Shown one piece after another: positions 55,164-64,000 of a stretch of 64,000 bases of DNA (position 1 is its first letter; each line of letters opens with the position of its first letter). Origin of the DNA: Aneurinibacillus uraniidurans. GTDB taxonomy: Bacteria > Bacillota > Bacilli > Aneurinibacillales > Aneurinibacillaceae. Made by a program: the position numbers and the translations under genes. The stretch lies in the NCBI RefSeq assembly GCF_028471905.1, contig NZ_CP116902.1, positions 2,206,501 through 2,270,500 on the forward strand. The letters run 5' to 3'. The notes under the pieces are model-generated. The model did not search any database. It was not told the DNA's origin and was given only the letters and a program-made list of their open reading frames with translations.

Positions 55164-55397
55164 AAGGGTTGGTGAGAGGGAGTAGGAGAAGGAAGGAGCT
55201 CTCGCTTCGGTACACTTGCACGGAAGTGGGGACTGTCCGCTCCGGGAGACCGACGAACGTGCCCGCAAAGAAAGGACTACGATGTTGATTCATCGAAGAA
55301 TTGCGGGCAAAGGCTCGTTCGCCGCTCTCCCTCCGCTGTGTAGGCGCATACAGGCGCTCTTTCTCCTTCCTTCTCCCACTCCCCGCACAACGTTTTG
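55164..55397 (+). repeat. Structured intergenic repeat, module A (locus 2)
   Basis: 234 bp, closely similar to 15871-16101: same ends, same CTTCGGTAC, CTGTCCGCTCCGGGAG, CGTGCCCGCAAAGAAA and TTGCGGGCAAAGG segments. It starts 20 bases after the hydrolase stop. Differences are scattered and partly compensatory in the stems. Confidence 0.8.
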
Positions 55398-55530
55398 ATT
55401 TACAAAAAACTCTCTTCGCCAGAATGGATTTGCTCGGGTAGCCACTGTCTTTTCGAAAGCCTGCTTCCTTTATTTTTTACCTGCATAGCAAAGCTCAGCT
55501 TCTTGATATTGCTTGATGATGTTTCCCCAA

Positions 55531-55612
55531 AGTATGCTAGGAGCGGACAGCCCCTACTTCGTAGCGAAGTGACGAGGCCCTACCCGATCCCGGCTCCTCC
55601 ACCACACTTTGG
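55531..55612 (-). repeat. Structured intergenic repeat, module B, internally deleted (locus 2)
   Basis: Only the two ends of module B remain (82 of about 225 bp). The junction falls at GGAGCGG, which in the full copy occurs twice, at 16248-16254 and 16386-16392, so a deletion between short direct repeats explains the loss. The preceding 130-base spacer is conserved between loci. Confidence 0.75.
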
Positions 55613-55636
55613 CGAAACCCTCCACCAAGAAAAACA

Positions 55637-55685
55637 AGGCTGTCCCGTTCGCCATCTTCTGACTTTCGGGACAGCCTATTTCTTA
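55637..55685. terminator. Terminator hairpin, right border of repeat locus 2
   Basis: AAGGCTGTCCC / GGGACAGCCT stem; the loop GTTCGCCATCTTCTGACTTTC resembles that of the hairpin at 15812-15857 read on the other strand. Also suits the 3' end of the UPF0126 gene. Confidence 0.75.
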
Positions 55686-55693
55686 TGACGATA

Positions 55694-56311
55694 TTAGATC
55701 AAACCTTTCTGCAAACCACGGCGCGGCAAGCGCCATTTATAGAAAACAGACAACATACGCAGAACCGTAATGAGCGCACACAGCCCATACAACTGTATCG
55801 GATTGGAATGGGAAATGATCCCCGTTCCGATGAGAAGTCCGGCAAGAATCGCCCACAATGCATAAATCTCATCGCGCAGCACCATCGGCCTACGTCCAGC
55901 CAGCACATCGCGAATCATACCGCCACCGATTCCGGTCATAACGGCCGCTACCATAACCGCACTTAGCGGACGACCCAACTGTGTTGCATACAACGCCCCC
56001 TGTACGGCAAACGCTGCCAGTCCAATTGCATCCAGCAGCTGTTCCCAGCGCTTCCAATATCGAATTAGCGCAACCGGCAGGCAGAAACAAATTGCCATCG
56101 CAATGGTCGCCGTCCACAGAAGGGGTCCCTGCTCCCATAAGGTCGGAACCGGAATGCCGATAAAAATATTGCGCAGCACTCCACCGCCAAACGCCGTGGC
56201 CATTCCAAGGACGAATACGCCATATATATCATATTCCTCCTCCATGGCTACGACTGCACCACTCAATGCGAACGCAATTGTCCCAATCACGTTCAGGATA
56301 TCCCATGTCAT
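55694..56311 (-). CDS. UPF0126/TRIC-like membrane protein (YadS type, 205 aa)
   Basis: Two repeats of three membrane helices each with glycine-rich turns: IGTIAFALSGAVVAMEEEYD and FGGGVLRNIFIG in the first, AAFAVQGALYA and GIGGGMIRDVLAG in the second. This is the UPF0126 pattern, related to TRIC cation channels; some members act as glycine transporters. Single gene. Confidence 0.9.
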   Translation of the reverse strand: MTWDILNVIGTIAFALSGAVVAMEEEYDIYGVFVLGMATAFGGGVLRNIFIGIPVPTLWEQGPLLWTATIAMAICFCLPVALIRYWKRWEQLLDAIGLAAFAVQGALYATQLGRPLSAVMVAAVMTGIGGGMIRDVLAGRRPMVLRDEIYALWAILAGLLIGTGIISHSNPIQLYGLCALITVLRMLSVFYKWRLPRRGLQKGLI

Positions 56312-56432
56312 GACTGCTCCCCCTGTATTTCTTGTGTTGTTTTATCTTTTTACAGCGTATCAAGAATCTGAAAAAAAAGAAAGAGAAGTTCATCCGCTTC
56401 TCATGTAGTGATTAATCATCCAGATAATAAAA

Positions 56433-56479
56433 AACTACACCTCCAATTGTTAGTCGCTTCTAACAATTAGGGTGTAGTT
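56433..56479 (-). terminator. Terminator of sstT
   Basis: AACTACACC / GGTGTAGTT outer stem and CAATTGTTAG / CTAACAATT inner stem; T-run on the minus strand. Confidence 0.85.
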
Positions 56480-56495
56480 CAATCAGATTTCTTCT

Positions 56496-57734
56496 TTATG
56501 CTACTTTGTTGATATTTATTTCTTTTCCTTCTTTACGCCGCTCTTTAAATTCAGCTGTTGCTGTGAAAAGTACGTCTGTAGATGAGTTAAGCGCTGTTTC
56601 ACAAGAGTCTTGTAAAACACCGATGATAAAGCCTACTCCAACTACCTGCATAGCAACATCAGCTGGGATTCCAAATAAGCTGCATGCTAGAGGAATCAGT
56701 AACAAAGATCCACCAGCAACCCCTGAAGCACCACAAGCACATATAGCTGATAGTACGCTGAGGATGATGGCTGTAGGAATGTCCACCTGAATACCAAGTG
56801 TATGAACCGCCGCAAGTGTCAAAACAGAAATTGTAACAGCGGCACCACCCATATTAATGGTTGCACCTAATGGAATGGATACGGAATAACTATCCTTATC
56901 CAAACCCAGATTTTCACATAATTTCATATTTACAGGAATATTTGCAGCTGAGCTGCGTGTAAAGAATGCTGTAATACCGCTTTCCTTTAAGCACTTAAAA
57001 ACAAGCGGGAACGGGTTTTTACGTATAGCTACGAACACAATGATTGGATTGACAACAAGCGCTACGAAGAACATACAACCAATCAAAACAGCAAGTAATC
57101 TCCCATAGCCTAGTAACGACTCAATTCCATTTTTAGTAATAGACTCAAATACTAGACCCATGATTCCTAATGGTGCAAACTTAATCACCCATGTAACCAT
57201 TTTGGATACAGCATCTGAAAAATTAGAAATCATCGTTTTTGTCGTATCAGAAGCATTTCGTAAAGCCAAACCAAGGAGTACCGCCCAAGCTAAAATACCG
57301 ATATAGTTCGCATTATAAATGGCCTTAACTGGGTTATCAACAACGTTTAGCAGTAATGTTTTGAGAACCTCTACAACACCATCAGGAGCCGTCACACCCT
57401 CAGCACCCTTTGCAAGTGTTAAGCTTACAGGAAAAATAAAACTCATAATAACGGCGATTAATCCAGCTAAAAAGGTTCCTAAAAGATATAGGAAGATAAT
57501 GGACTTCATATTCGTTTGGTGTCCACTCTTATGTTGAGCGATGGCTGACATAACCAAGAAGAGTACCAACACAGGTGCGATTGCTTTCAAAGCACCTACA
57601 AATAAAGTGCCTAAAATTACAATAGGTTTTGCTGTTCCGGGGATCGTTACAGCCAGGATAATACCAATAATCAAACCTACAATTATTTGTTTTACCAGGC
57701 CCAATTGACCCCACTTTTTCAGTATACTTTTCAT
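56496..57734 (-). CDS. sstT: Serine/threonine:Na+ symporter SstT
   Basis: A dicarboxylate/amino acid:cation symporter fold with eight or more hydrophobic segments: [17 protein letters not shown]-type start, [12 protein letters not shown] (the conserved serine-rich re-entrant loop), [15 protein letters not shown] and the final [19 protein letters not shown]. These match SstT rather than GltP. Length 412. A 5' leader of about 265 bases with a riboswitch-like fold precedes it, and glyA lies nearby, so serine/glycine supply is a common theme. Confidence 0.92.
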   Translation of the reverse strand: MKSILKKWGQLGLVKQIIVGLIIGIILAVTIPGTAKPIVILGTLFVGALKAIAPVLVLFLVMSAIAQHKSGHQTNMKSIIFLYLLGTFLAGLIAVIMSFIFPVSLTLAKGAEGVTAPDGVVEVLKTLLLNVVDNPVKAIYNANYIGILAWAVLLGLALRNASDTTKTMISNFSDAVSKMVTWVIKFAPLGIMGLVFESITKNGIESLLGYGRLLAVLIGCMFFVALVVNPIIVFVAIRKNPFPLVFKCLKESGITAFFTRSSAANIPVNMKLCENLGLDKDSYSVSIPLGATINMGGAAVTISVLTLAAVHTLGIQVDIPTAIILSVLSAICACGASGVAGGSLLLIPLACSLFGIPADVAMQVVGVGFIIGVLQDSCETALNSSTDVLFTATAEFKERRKEGKEININKVA

Positions 57735-57860
57735 CGATGTTCCCCCACTACTTTAAGATAAAACTGTAATATTGCTACTATCGAGCTATCCATTTCTCAT
57801 AACCCTGCGATAGAGTTACGTCTATTACAAATAGATCGTTCGAATATATAGGTGACTTTT

Positions 57861-57949
57861 ATTAGATATGTACCAACCTTACTCCTAGGGTTTGGCTTTG
57901 ATTTTCTCCTTTGGTTCTCTTTTATAGTCTCTCCAAAGGTTCATCTAAT
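57861..57949 (-). promoter_or_regulatory. Glycine-riboswitch-like aptamer in the sstT leader
   Basis: Read on the minus strand: a 7-bp closing stem ATTAGAT / ATCTAAT encloses TTTGGAGAGACT, then ACCAAAGGAGAAAA and CCTAGGAGTAAGG. These line up with the glycine-aptamer blocks GGAGAGA, CCGAAGGnGnAA and CUCAGGnAAAAGG, with one change in the second and several in the third. A single-aptamer type is likely. No clear terminator follows, so control could be at translation. Confidence 0.5.
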
Positions 57950-58007
57950 AGAGGCCAGCCTCATCATATTCCACCCCATAAAGACAACTGTCTTTATGAC
58001 AAATATT

Positions 58008-58036
58008 ATTATAATGATTTTTTCGATATATTACAA
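58008..58036 (-). promoter_or_regulatory. Promoter of sstT
   Basis: TTGTAA, 17-base spacer and TATAAT on the minus strand; start of transcription near 58001. The region from 58040 to 58410 is AT-rich and I see no gene in it. Confidence 0.75.
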
Positions 58037-58410
58037 CATTATTATATTTATCGATAAAGTTTTAAGTATTAAAATATTCACATAAATCATGAAGAGAAAA
58101 CAATATGTATCGATAATCTCTTCGCGAGCGATTACTATTTCAAAAGAATTTATAGCTTTCAAAAACAAGGGGTTCTATGGATTTATGTACATATACATGA
58201 GACCTGCCTTCATAACTAAAAGAAAAAGCAGTGCTTTACTTACTCAAAAACACTACCCGTTTTCTTACTCAAACTTATTTTATGATAAAACCTTTACCAC
58301 ATTAAATGGCTGAAACAGTTTTGGAAAGTTTGACGACAATCTTGAAAATTCCCGTTATCATGACTGAGCGAAAAAGACTTGTCCTTGCTTTGACAGTATT
58401 ACTCATTGCC

Positions 58411-58440
58411 AAAAAGAAAAAGACCCGTCAGCGACGGGGA
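58411..58440 (-). terminator. Terminator of the second DUF1259 gene
   Basis: CCCGTC / GACGGG stem with a three-base loop, followed on the minus strand by CTTTTTCTTTTT. Confidence 0.75.
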
Positions 58441-58471
58441 ATACCTTTCATGTTAGTACGATTCCTCATAA

Positions 58472-58894
58472 CTAACCTAAGAAGGCAATAGAACGTTTTA
58501 CTTTCCTTGCAAATGCAACAGGATTATCGATCGACTCCCAGTGAATATACATAAGACGTGGATTCTCAAACAGCCAGTGATTATGGACTGCTGTTACTTT
58601 GATCCCGTTCTTGCGAAGATTTGACAGCAATCGATTTACTTGGTTCTGGAAGAGGGCCGTTTCCCCTAAACACAGTGCGCGACCTGAACTGTCCAGTGAT
58701 TCAAACGAGAACAGTTGATAACGAACCAATGGAGATGTGGTGCGTCTTCCTAAAATCGCGGCGTTAAATTTCCTATTTCTAGTAACAAAACAAACTGGAC
58801 CTTTTGTAATTTCATGCTCTGTTCCACCTAAAATGGTTGAAAATTGGTTACATAGTCTTCTAAAACGAGGACTTGCTTTCACGTGTCCCTCCAT
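58472..58894 (-). CDS. DUF1259-family protein, copy 2 (140 aa)
   Basis: Small soluble protein with the DUF1259 pattern: ALCLGETALFQNQVNRLLSNLRKNGIKVTAVHNHWLFENPRLMYIHWE (residues about 75-120), containing the conserved HNHW and nearby His that may bind a metal. It is clearly paralogous to the gene at 58949-59368, about 60% identical by eye. No signal peptide, although several family members elsewhere are exported. Function unknown. GAAAGGATG precedes the ATG. Confidence 0.8.
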   Translation of the reverse strand: MEGHVKASPRFRRLCNQFSTILGGTEHEITKGPVCFVTRNRKFNAAILGRRTTSPLVRYQLFSFESLDSSGRALCLGETALFQNQVNRLLSNLRKNGIKVTAVHNHWLFENPRLMYIHWESIDNPVAFARKVKRSIAFLG

Positions 58895-58948
58895 ACGAAA
58901 TCATCCTTTCGGAATAAGATAATAATACAGCTTCACAGCTCCACTGCA

Positions 58949-59368
58949 TTAACCCAAGAATGCAATGGACTCTTTGGTCTTTCTAGCAAACACAACAGGA
59001 TTCTCAATGGCTTCCCAGTGCATATACATTAAACGGGGGTTTTCTTTTAGCCAGTGATTATGAAGCGCAGTCACTTTTATCCCACGTTTACGAAGATTCG
59101 ACATCAATCGATTAACTTGATTTTGATGTACGGCAGTCTCGCCCAAACAAAGCGCACGGCCCGACTTATCAAGGGATTCAAATGAAAACATTTGCATTTG
59201 AACCAAAGGGGAGCGTGTTCTTCTTCTCAGGATCGTCTCCTTTAAATTCGTCATTCGCGTGACAAAACAAACCGGACCTTCATCAACTTCCGATGCACCA
59301 CCTAGGATTTTTCCAAATTGCATACAAAGTCTTTTGAATTGTGGGCTAACCTTCACTTTTTCTGCCAT
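58949..59368 (-). CDS. DUF1259-family protein, copy 1 (139 aa)
   Basis: Same fold as the next gene: PVCFVTR near residue 33, FSFESLDKSGRALCLGETAV, then VTALHNHWLKENPRLMYMHWEAIENP and the shared ending ESIAFLG. Fifty-four bases separate the two genes, so they arose by tandem duplication and are probably co-transcribed. AAAGGAGG precedes the ATG. Location between sstT and glyA may hint at a link to amino acid metabolism but that is weak. Confidence 0.8.
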   Translation of the reverse strand: MAEKVKVSPQFKRLCMQFGKILGGASEVDEGPVCFVTRMTNLKETILRRRTRSPLVQMQMFSFESLDKSGRALCLGETAVHQNQVNRLMSNLRKRGIKVTALHNHWLKENPRLMYMHWEAIENPVVFARKTKESIAFLG

Positions 59369-59599
59369 ATAAATCCTCCTTTACTCATTTTCAAAATATC
59401 TTATGATCAAAGAAGCAAAGTGCATTGGACGAAACACTAGTGATACGACAGTAAAAATAAGTTGTAGCTTTCAACCATTCACGCACTTACCCCAGTGCTA
59501 CCAATGCGATTTCGTCGTTTACGGCCTCCACTACCCATCTGAATGTTATTTGAGGCGTTCAAGGTCTCCCCTTTCCTCTAAAATCCTATACCCTTATCA
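59369..59599. other. Non-coding gap upstream of the DUF1259 pair
   Basis: About 230 bases between the DUF1259 start and the glyA terminator. It should contain the promoter of the pair on the minus strand; I do not see a clear -35/-10 match and no gene. Confidence 0.4.
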
Positions 59600-59649
59600 A
59601 AAAAAAAGCCGAGCGAAAATCAGGGCAAATACCTGAATCTCGTCGGCTT
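59600..59649 (-). terminator. Terminator of glyA
   Basis: AAGCCGA / TCGGCTT outer stem with an inner TCAGG / CCTGA stem, followed on the minus strand by nine T. Confidence 0.85.
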
Positions 59650-59683
59650 AGTGGTAAATGAAACGAATTTACGTGCTATCAGA

Positions 59684-60928
59684 CTAGTAAAGCCCTCTAT
59701 ATAAAGGAAATTGGGACGTAATCTCACGTACACTTCCCAATATTTGATCTTTAACCGTCGAACTCCGGGGATTTTTAAAGGCAATCCCAATAAGCCGGGC
59801 AATTTCTTTCATTTCCTTGGGTCCTAATCCTCTAGATGTCATAGCAGGGGTCCCAAAACGAATGCCACTCGTTACTAACGGGCTTGCCGTATCATGAGGA
59901 ATAGCATTTTTATTAGCCGTAATCCCCACTTCATCGAGTATTGTTTCAGCTTCTTTGCCCGTAAGTCCAATCGGGCGCAAATCAACCAATACAATATGAT
60001 TATCTGTTCCTCCCGATACAACGGTTAACCCTTCACTCATTAGTGTTTCCGCCAATACGTTAGCATTTTCAAGAGTTTTTTTCATATACGTTTTGAAATC
60101 CGGTTGCAATGCCTCGCCTAGCGCAACCGCTTTTGCCGCGATGACATGCATGAGCGGGCCGCCTTGTGACCCAGGGAATATCGCTTTATCAATGGCTTGC
60201 GCCCATGGTTCACGGCACATGATGACACCGCCTCTTGGTCCTCGCAACGTTTTATGCGTTGTCGTCGTAACAAAGTGCGCGTGCGGCACCGGGTTAGGAT
60301 GCAAACCTGCCGCGACAATTCCTGCAATATGTGCCATATCCACAAAGAAAATGGCCCCAACTTCGGCCGCAATTTGGGCGAACAACTCAAATTCGATCGT
60401 TCGTGGATAGGCGCTGGCGCCAGCAACGATCATGTGCGGAAGATGCTTATGAGCGAGCTTTCGCACTTGGTCAAAGTCAATGCGCCCCGTTTGTTCATCG
60501 ACACCATAAGGCACAAAATTGTAAAGTCTTCCGGAAAAATTCACCGGACTCCCGTGTGTAAGATGGCCGCCATGTGATAAATTCATGCCCAGAATCGTGT
60601 CACCAGGCTTGACTGAAGCAAAATAGACTGCCATATTCGCCTGTGCGCCGGAGTGAGGCTGCACATTGACATGTTCAGCACCAAAAAGCTCTTTGGCACG
60701 GTGAATGGCAAGCTCCTCGATCATATCGACATACTCACATCCGCCATAATATCTTCTTCCCGGATACCCTTCAGCGTATTTGTTAGTCAGTACCGTACCC
60801 GTAGCTTCCATAACAGCCCGGCTTACAAAATTCTCCGATGCAATCAGTTCTATTTTATCCCGCTGCCGTGTAAGTTCTTGCCGAATAGCGTTGGCCACTG
60901 CTTTGTCTTGTTGTTCCAAATATTTCAT
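59684..60928 (-). CDS. glyA: Serine hydroxymethyltransferase
   Basis: PLP enzyme that converts serine and tetrahydrofolate to glycine and methylene-tetrahydrofolate. Marks: [55 protein letters not shown] and the PLP-Lys motif [18 protein letters not shown] 60928 gives 414 residues, the normal length, and AGAAAGGAAG lies before it; the longer frame is not conserved. Divergent from a MocR-type regulator, which may control it. Confidence 0.96.
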   Translation of the reverse strand: MKYLEQQDKAVANAIRQELTRQRDKIELIASENFVSRAVMEATGTVLTNKYAEGYPGRRYYGGCEYVDMIEELAIHRAKELFGAEHVNVQPHSGAQANMAVYFASVKPGDTILGMNLSHGGHLTHGSPVNFSGRLYNFVPYGVDEQTGRIDFDQVRKLAHKHLPHMIVAGASAYPRTIEFELFAQIAAEVGAIFFVDMAHIAGIVAAGLHPNPVPHAHFVTTTTHKTLRGPRGGVIMCREPWAQAIDKAIFPGSQGGPLMHVIAAKAVALGEALQPDFKTYMKKTLENANVLAETLMSEGLTVVSGGTDNHIVLVDLRPIGLTGKEAETILDEVGITANKNAIPHDTASPLVTSGIRFGTPAMTSRGLGPKEMKEIARLIGIAFKNPRSSTVKDQILGSVREITSQFPLYRGLY

Positions 60929-61092
60929 GAACATCTTCCTTTCTGTCTGCATATTTCGTTTGTCACATTCTGTCGTGTTGCAAAAGCAACGATTGCCATG
61001 ATAATATACCAATTAATGGATTGTTATTAAATATCCATAAATCAGAAGTTAGAGCAATCCATAATCACGGTAGAAACACTCGAGGTGAATGA

Positions 61093-62523
61093 ATGCTAAA
61101 AGTAAACCGAGATGACAAACGTCCCATCTGGCAGCAACTTCTGGACCAAGCGATCCATAATATTACAACCGGAAAATGGCCGCCAGGCGAATTGCTGCTC
61201 CCATCCCGCGAACTCGCTCTATTGATTGGCGTTTCCCGCTCAACCATACAGATTGTTTACGAGGAGTTATTCAGCCGCGGGTACACCGTAACCTCTCGTC
61301 GCGGCGGGACAAGAGTTAGCGAATGTACATATGCGACTCGTCCTTCAGAGGATGCTACGACCCAAGGACTTGTCCCCCCCGAATTGCCTTTATTAAACGC
61401 TGCAGTCGGTCATTTGCACAGTTGGTTCGGAGACAAAGAAAATCGAAAAATAGAGATCGATTTCAGTCCCCATGAGCCTTATTTGGACGAACGTTTTCAA
61501 AAAAATTGGCGACAATCGTTTTTACAAGCCTCCACAGAAACGGACTTGGACAGTTGGGCTTACGGCGATGCCTATGGATTCCTGCCGCTACGAAAACAGA
61601 TTCAACGTTATTTGTCACTTGAACGGGGCGTTCATGTGAGTATCGATCAAATCATATTAACCTCAGGCGCACAACATAGCCTCGATTTGATCGCCCAAGC
61701 TCTTTTACATGAAGGAGAAACGGTTTCGGTTGAAGATCCCGGCTTCCCTGCTGCCTGGATGGCGATGAAGTATCGACGTATGCAAGTTGTTCCCGTTCCG
61801 GTCGATGAGTACGGGCTATGCGTAGACCGCATTCACCCTCAATCCAAACTTGTGTTTGTTACGCCATCGCACCAGTGTGCGGTTGGAGTTATTATGTCGG
61901 AACCTCGCAGGCAACAATTGTTGCACATGGCTGCTGAGCAGCGGTTCTGGATTGTTGAGGATGATTACGACAGCGAATTTCGATATCGCGGTGACCCACT
62001 TCCAACCTTGTTCAGTCAGCGACCTCAGAACACGTTGTATATGATGAGTTTTTCCAAAATGGTTGCGCCTGGTATTCGGATATCAGCAATCATTGGTCCA
62101 AAAGAGGCCATTCGTCAGCTTGCCCAAGTCCAAGAATTAACCTATCGTCATCTTCCAATTATGGAGCAATTAACGCTTACTCATTTTATCGAACACGGTC
62201 ATTTTATGCGCCATATGAGACGAGTTCGAAATGTATATCGGCGCAGACACGAAGCCATGACGAAGGCTATTATCATGACAAGTCTGAGCGAACACTTCAC
62301 ACTAAGCGGCGTAGAAACGGGGTTACATATGCTTCTTGAGGCTGATAAATCGTTTGACGAAGAAGCCGTGACGCACCTAGCGCTCGAAAAAGGCATCCGT
62401 GTTTATCCGCTTAGCACATATTGTTTGGAAAGCGATCGTAAAGGATGGGTACTGGGGTTTGCTAAAGTAGATGAAACTGCCATTGAAGAAGGCATTTATC
62501 GTCTGGCGGGGATGCTTTTATAG
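61093..62523 (+). CDS. MocR-type regulator (GntR plus aminotransferase, 476 aa)
   Basis: GntR winged helix at about residues 10-75 (PIWQQLLDQAIHNITTGKWPPG, LLPSRELALLIGVSRSTIQ). Then an aminotransferase-fold domain with EDDYDSEFRYRG and the PLP-Lys in MSFSKMVAPGIR. GAGGTGAATGA precedes the ATG. It is divergent from glyA and followed, convergently, by a class III aminotransferase. It is a second MocR member in the window, clearly different from the one at 37548. Target genes probably include glyA or itself; ligand unknown. Confidence 0.88.
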   Translation: MLKVNRDDKRPIWQQLLDQAIHNITTGKWPPGELLLPSRELALLIGVSRSTIQIVYEELFSRGYTVTSRRGGTRVSECTYATRPSEDATTQGLVPPELPLLNAAVGHLHSWFGDKENRKIEIDFSPHEPYLDERFQKNWRQSFLQASTETDLDSWAYGDAYGFLPLRKQIQRYLSLERGVHVSIDQIILTSGAQHSLDLIAQALLHEGETVSVEDPGFPAAWMAMKYRRMQVVPVPVDEYGLCVDRIHPQSKLVFVTPSHQCAVGVIMSEPRRQQLLHMAAEQRFWIVEDDYDSEFRYRGDPLPTLFSQRPQNTLYMMSFSKMVAPGIRISAIIGPKEAIRQLAQVQELTYRHLPIMEQLTLTHFIEHGHFMRHMRRVRNVYRRRHEAMTKAIIMTSLSEHFTLSGVETGLHMLLEADKSFDEEAVTHLALEKGIRVYPLSTYCLESDRKGWVLGFAKVDETAIEEGIYRLAGMLL

Positions 62524-62561
62524 TACAAGTATCCCCGTCCGAGTTTGCCCTTGATTGCAGC

Positions 62562-63755
62562 TCAATTCGTGCTGCCATCCAGTTCCCTCAGCACATGACC
62601 TAGTATGTCGATCGCCTGATCTATTTCATCGTTGGTTACGTATAAGCTTGGCATAAACCGGATGACGTGGGTTCCTCCCGGCAAGACAAGCAGTCCGTTC
62701 TGATGTAATTTCTGAATAATTGGCGCAACAGGTTCCGTAAACTCAATGCCAATGAGCAATCCTAACCCTCGAACGGTACGAATGACAGGATAAGTTTTTA
62801 AATCATTTCCCAGCTTGTCTAGGGCATACATCCCCGCTTTTTTTGCTCGTTCAAACAATCCGTCCTCCATCAACATTTCAATGGTCGCAAGCCCGGCTGC
62901 CGTGGGAAGAGGTGAACCGCCAAACGTGGAAGCATGGCTACCGACTGAAAAGGCATCCCTAAGTTTTTCCTTTCCCATCATGGCCCCGATTGGCAAACCG
63001 CTAGCTAATCCCTTAGCCAGCGTGATGATATCCGGTTCGATCCCATAATGCTCATAGGCAAACATACTCCCCGTTCTCCCTATTCCGGTTTGCACTTCAT
63101 CGACAATCAGGAGAATTCCTTTTCCCTTGCATAACGTAGCTAGATCAAGCACGAATTTTGGTTCGGCAAGATGAACACCGCTCTCTCCCTGTACCAGCTC
63201 CAGCATGATAGCAGCTGTTTTCTGCGTGATCCTGCTTCTTACACTCTGAATATCATTAAAGCGCGCATGCACAAACCCTTCCGGAAGCGGAAGACAACCA
63301 TCCTTGACCTTCTCTTGTCCCGTAGCTGTCAAGGTAGCGAGTGTACGACCATGGAACGATTGTTCAAACGTAATGATCTCGTATCGTTCATTCCCCAGCA
63401 CACGTTGGTGATACCTGCGAGCACATTTGATGGCTGCTTCGTTTGCTTCGGCGCCGCTATTACAGAAAAAAACGAGATCAGCACAGCTGATTGTCACAAG
63501 TTTTTCGGCAAGCTCTTCCTGCGTCGGGATATGAAACAAATTGGATACATGCCATACTTGCTCTAGTTGTTCCTGAATTCGCATCTTTACCCTTTCTGGG
63601 ACGTGACCCAGATTACAAACGGCGAGGCCAGTCATAAAGTCCAAATACGATTTCCCTTCATCATCCCACAGTGTCGTTTTATTTCCTTTCACCAGTGTGA
63701 GCGGGAATTTGTTGTAGGTTGGGAATAAATAACTTCTCTCCAATATAACCACCAC
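62562..63755 (-). CDS. Class III aminotransferase, acetylornithine aminotransferase-like (397 aa)
   Basis: PLP enzyme of the ArgD/acetylornithine type: LFPTYNKFPLTLVKGNKTTLWDD at the start, FFCNSGAEANEAAIKCAR, FHGRTLATLTATGQ, LLIVDEVQTGIGRTG and PLP-Lys in TLAKGLASGLPIGAM. No other arg genes are adjacent, and a MocR regulator and a PLP homeostasis gene flank it. The true substrate may therefore differ from N-acetylornithine. The start at 63755 is a GTG with only a weak ribosome binding site; a TTG four codons downstream is an alternative. Confidence 0.87.
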   Translation of the reverse strand: MVVILERSYLFPTYNKFPLTLVKGNKTTLWDDEGKSYLDFMTGLAVCNLGHVPERVKMRIQEQLEQVWHVSNLFHIPTQEELAEKLVTISCADLVFFCNSGAEANEAAIKCARRYHQRVLGNERYEIITFEQSFHGRTLATLTATGQEKVKDGCLPLPEGFVHARFNDIQSVRSRITQKTAAIMLELVQGESGVHLAEPKFVLDLATLCKGKGILLIVDEVQTGIGRTGSMFAYEHYGIEPDIITLAKGLASGLPIGAMMGKEKLRDAFSVGSHASTFGGSPLPTAAGLATIEMLMEDGLFERAKKAGMYALDKLGNDLKTYPVIRTVRGLGLLIGIEFTEPVAPIIQKLHQNGLLVLPGGTHVIRFMPSLYVTNDEIDQAIDILGHVLRELDGSTN

Positions 63756-63790
63756 TTTCTGGCACGCTACGCGCCTGATCTATCTCTCTC

Positions 63791-64000
63791 CTAATCGTCC
63801 TGGCGCGCGTTTTCGTTCCAGTAGTAGCTGTCCGGCAAGTAACGTGGACCAAATACACTTGTCCCTACGCGGATGATGGTAGCTCCTTCTTCGATGGCCA
63901 CCTCGAAATCACCGGACATGCCCATCGAAAGGATATCCATTTCTACACGCGGAAACTTTTTCTCCCTAATCTGTGTTTGAATACATTTTAATAATCGGAA
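63791..64000 (-). CDS. Partial YggS/YlmE-type PLP homeostasis protein (C-terminal 69 residues)
   Basis: The frame is open to the right edge. It contains [16 protein letters not shown] and [12 protein letters not shown], the hallmark C-terminal motifs of the YggS/PROSC family that binds PLP and buffers its level, followed by a short unconserved tail. The N-terminal ~160 residues are outside the window. It ends 35 bases before the aminotransferase start, so the two are probably in one operon. Confidence 0.9.
   Translation of the reverse strand, partial: FRLLKCIQTQIREKKFPRVEMDILSMGMSGDFEVAIEEGATIIRVGTSVFGPRYLPDSYYWNENARQDD

Noticed and set aside
57861-57949. T-box-like GTTGGTAC string in the sstT leader
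   Set aside because: The 14-base T-box core, specifier stem and competing terminator are not visible; the glycine-aptamer reading fits more blocks.
58089-58491. Two short plus-strand open frames in the AT-rich gap upstream of sstT
   Set aside because: No ribosome binding sites; one runs through the DUF1259 terminator and coding end.

Overview
The window reads as a chromosomal segment of a low-to-mid GC Gram-positive endospore former of the order Bacillales. The evidence is KapD, a lexA/yneA/DUF896/yneB SOS locus, strong AGGAGG-type ribosome binding sites, sigma-A type promoters, an S-box (SAM-I) leader and many hairpin-plus-U-tract terminators. A Paenibacillaceae genus such as Aneurinibacillus or Brevibacillus is my guess; nothing in the window proves it. 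I saw no rRNA, tRNA or CRISPR array. One IS66 transposase remnant is present, and a structured intergenic repeat occurs at two loci.

Region 1 (1-13.2 kb, all minus strand) is the most interesting part. It is a compact run encoding a large protein that I read as a TssB-TssC-like fused contractile sheath, an Hcp-like tube protein, a J-domain protein, two FHA proteins, an apparently active PP2C phosphatase, a degenerate PP2C-like protein with a membrane segment and helical repeats, two uncharacterised proteins, an Hsp70-like ATPase with extra domains, and a further gene running off the left edge. A Ser/Thr kinase lies just upstream. Kinase, PP2C and FHA beside a tube-sheath pair resembles the threonine-phosphorylation control of Gram-negative type VI secretion, here in a Gram-positive background and with dedicated Hsp70/J chaperones. 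I regard it as a candidate poorly described contractile injection-type system; most of its baseplate, spike and ATPase genes, if they exist, would lie left of the window.

Region 2 (13.2-18 kb) holds a metal/cobalamin-receptor-like protein, an ABC-F ATPase, phoU and kapD. Between the ABC-F gene and phoU sits a 0.7 kb structured repeat, with a second copy at 55.2-55.7 kb. Region 3 (18.1-26.5 kb) is a sulfur-scavenging regulon: a minus-strand operon (glutaredoxin-like, a frameshifted flavin monooxygenase, N-acetyltransferase, a second flavin monooxygenase, MetN-I-Q-like transporter) with an attenuator-like leader, divergent from a third flavin monooxygenase and an M20 deacylase. This matches the gene set of the Bacillus subtilis S-alkylcysteine salvage pathway. 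Region 4 (26.5-47.6 kb) is mixed housekeeping and accessory: molybdopterin oxidoreductase, CopC/CopD, histidinol phosphatase, APC permease with an IS66 scar, NrnB-like DHH nuclease, a MocR/EamA pair, a TetR/phosphatase pair with matching operators, fumC, an acyl-CoA synthetase, serC, nfo with an extra C-terminal tail, and a YitT-family protein. Region 5 (47.7-56.3 kb) has a NlpC/P60 hydrolase, a U32 peptidase, the SOS locus with three LexA boxes, a SAM-riboswitch-controlled hydrolase and the second repeat locus. Region 6 (56.4-64 kb) centres on serine/glycine and PLP: SstT behind a glycine-riboswitch-like leader, two tandem DUF1259 proteins, glyA, a divergent MocR regulator, a class III aminotransferase and the 3' end of a YggS/YlmE-type PLP homeostasis gene.
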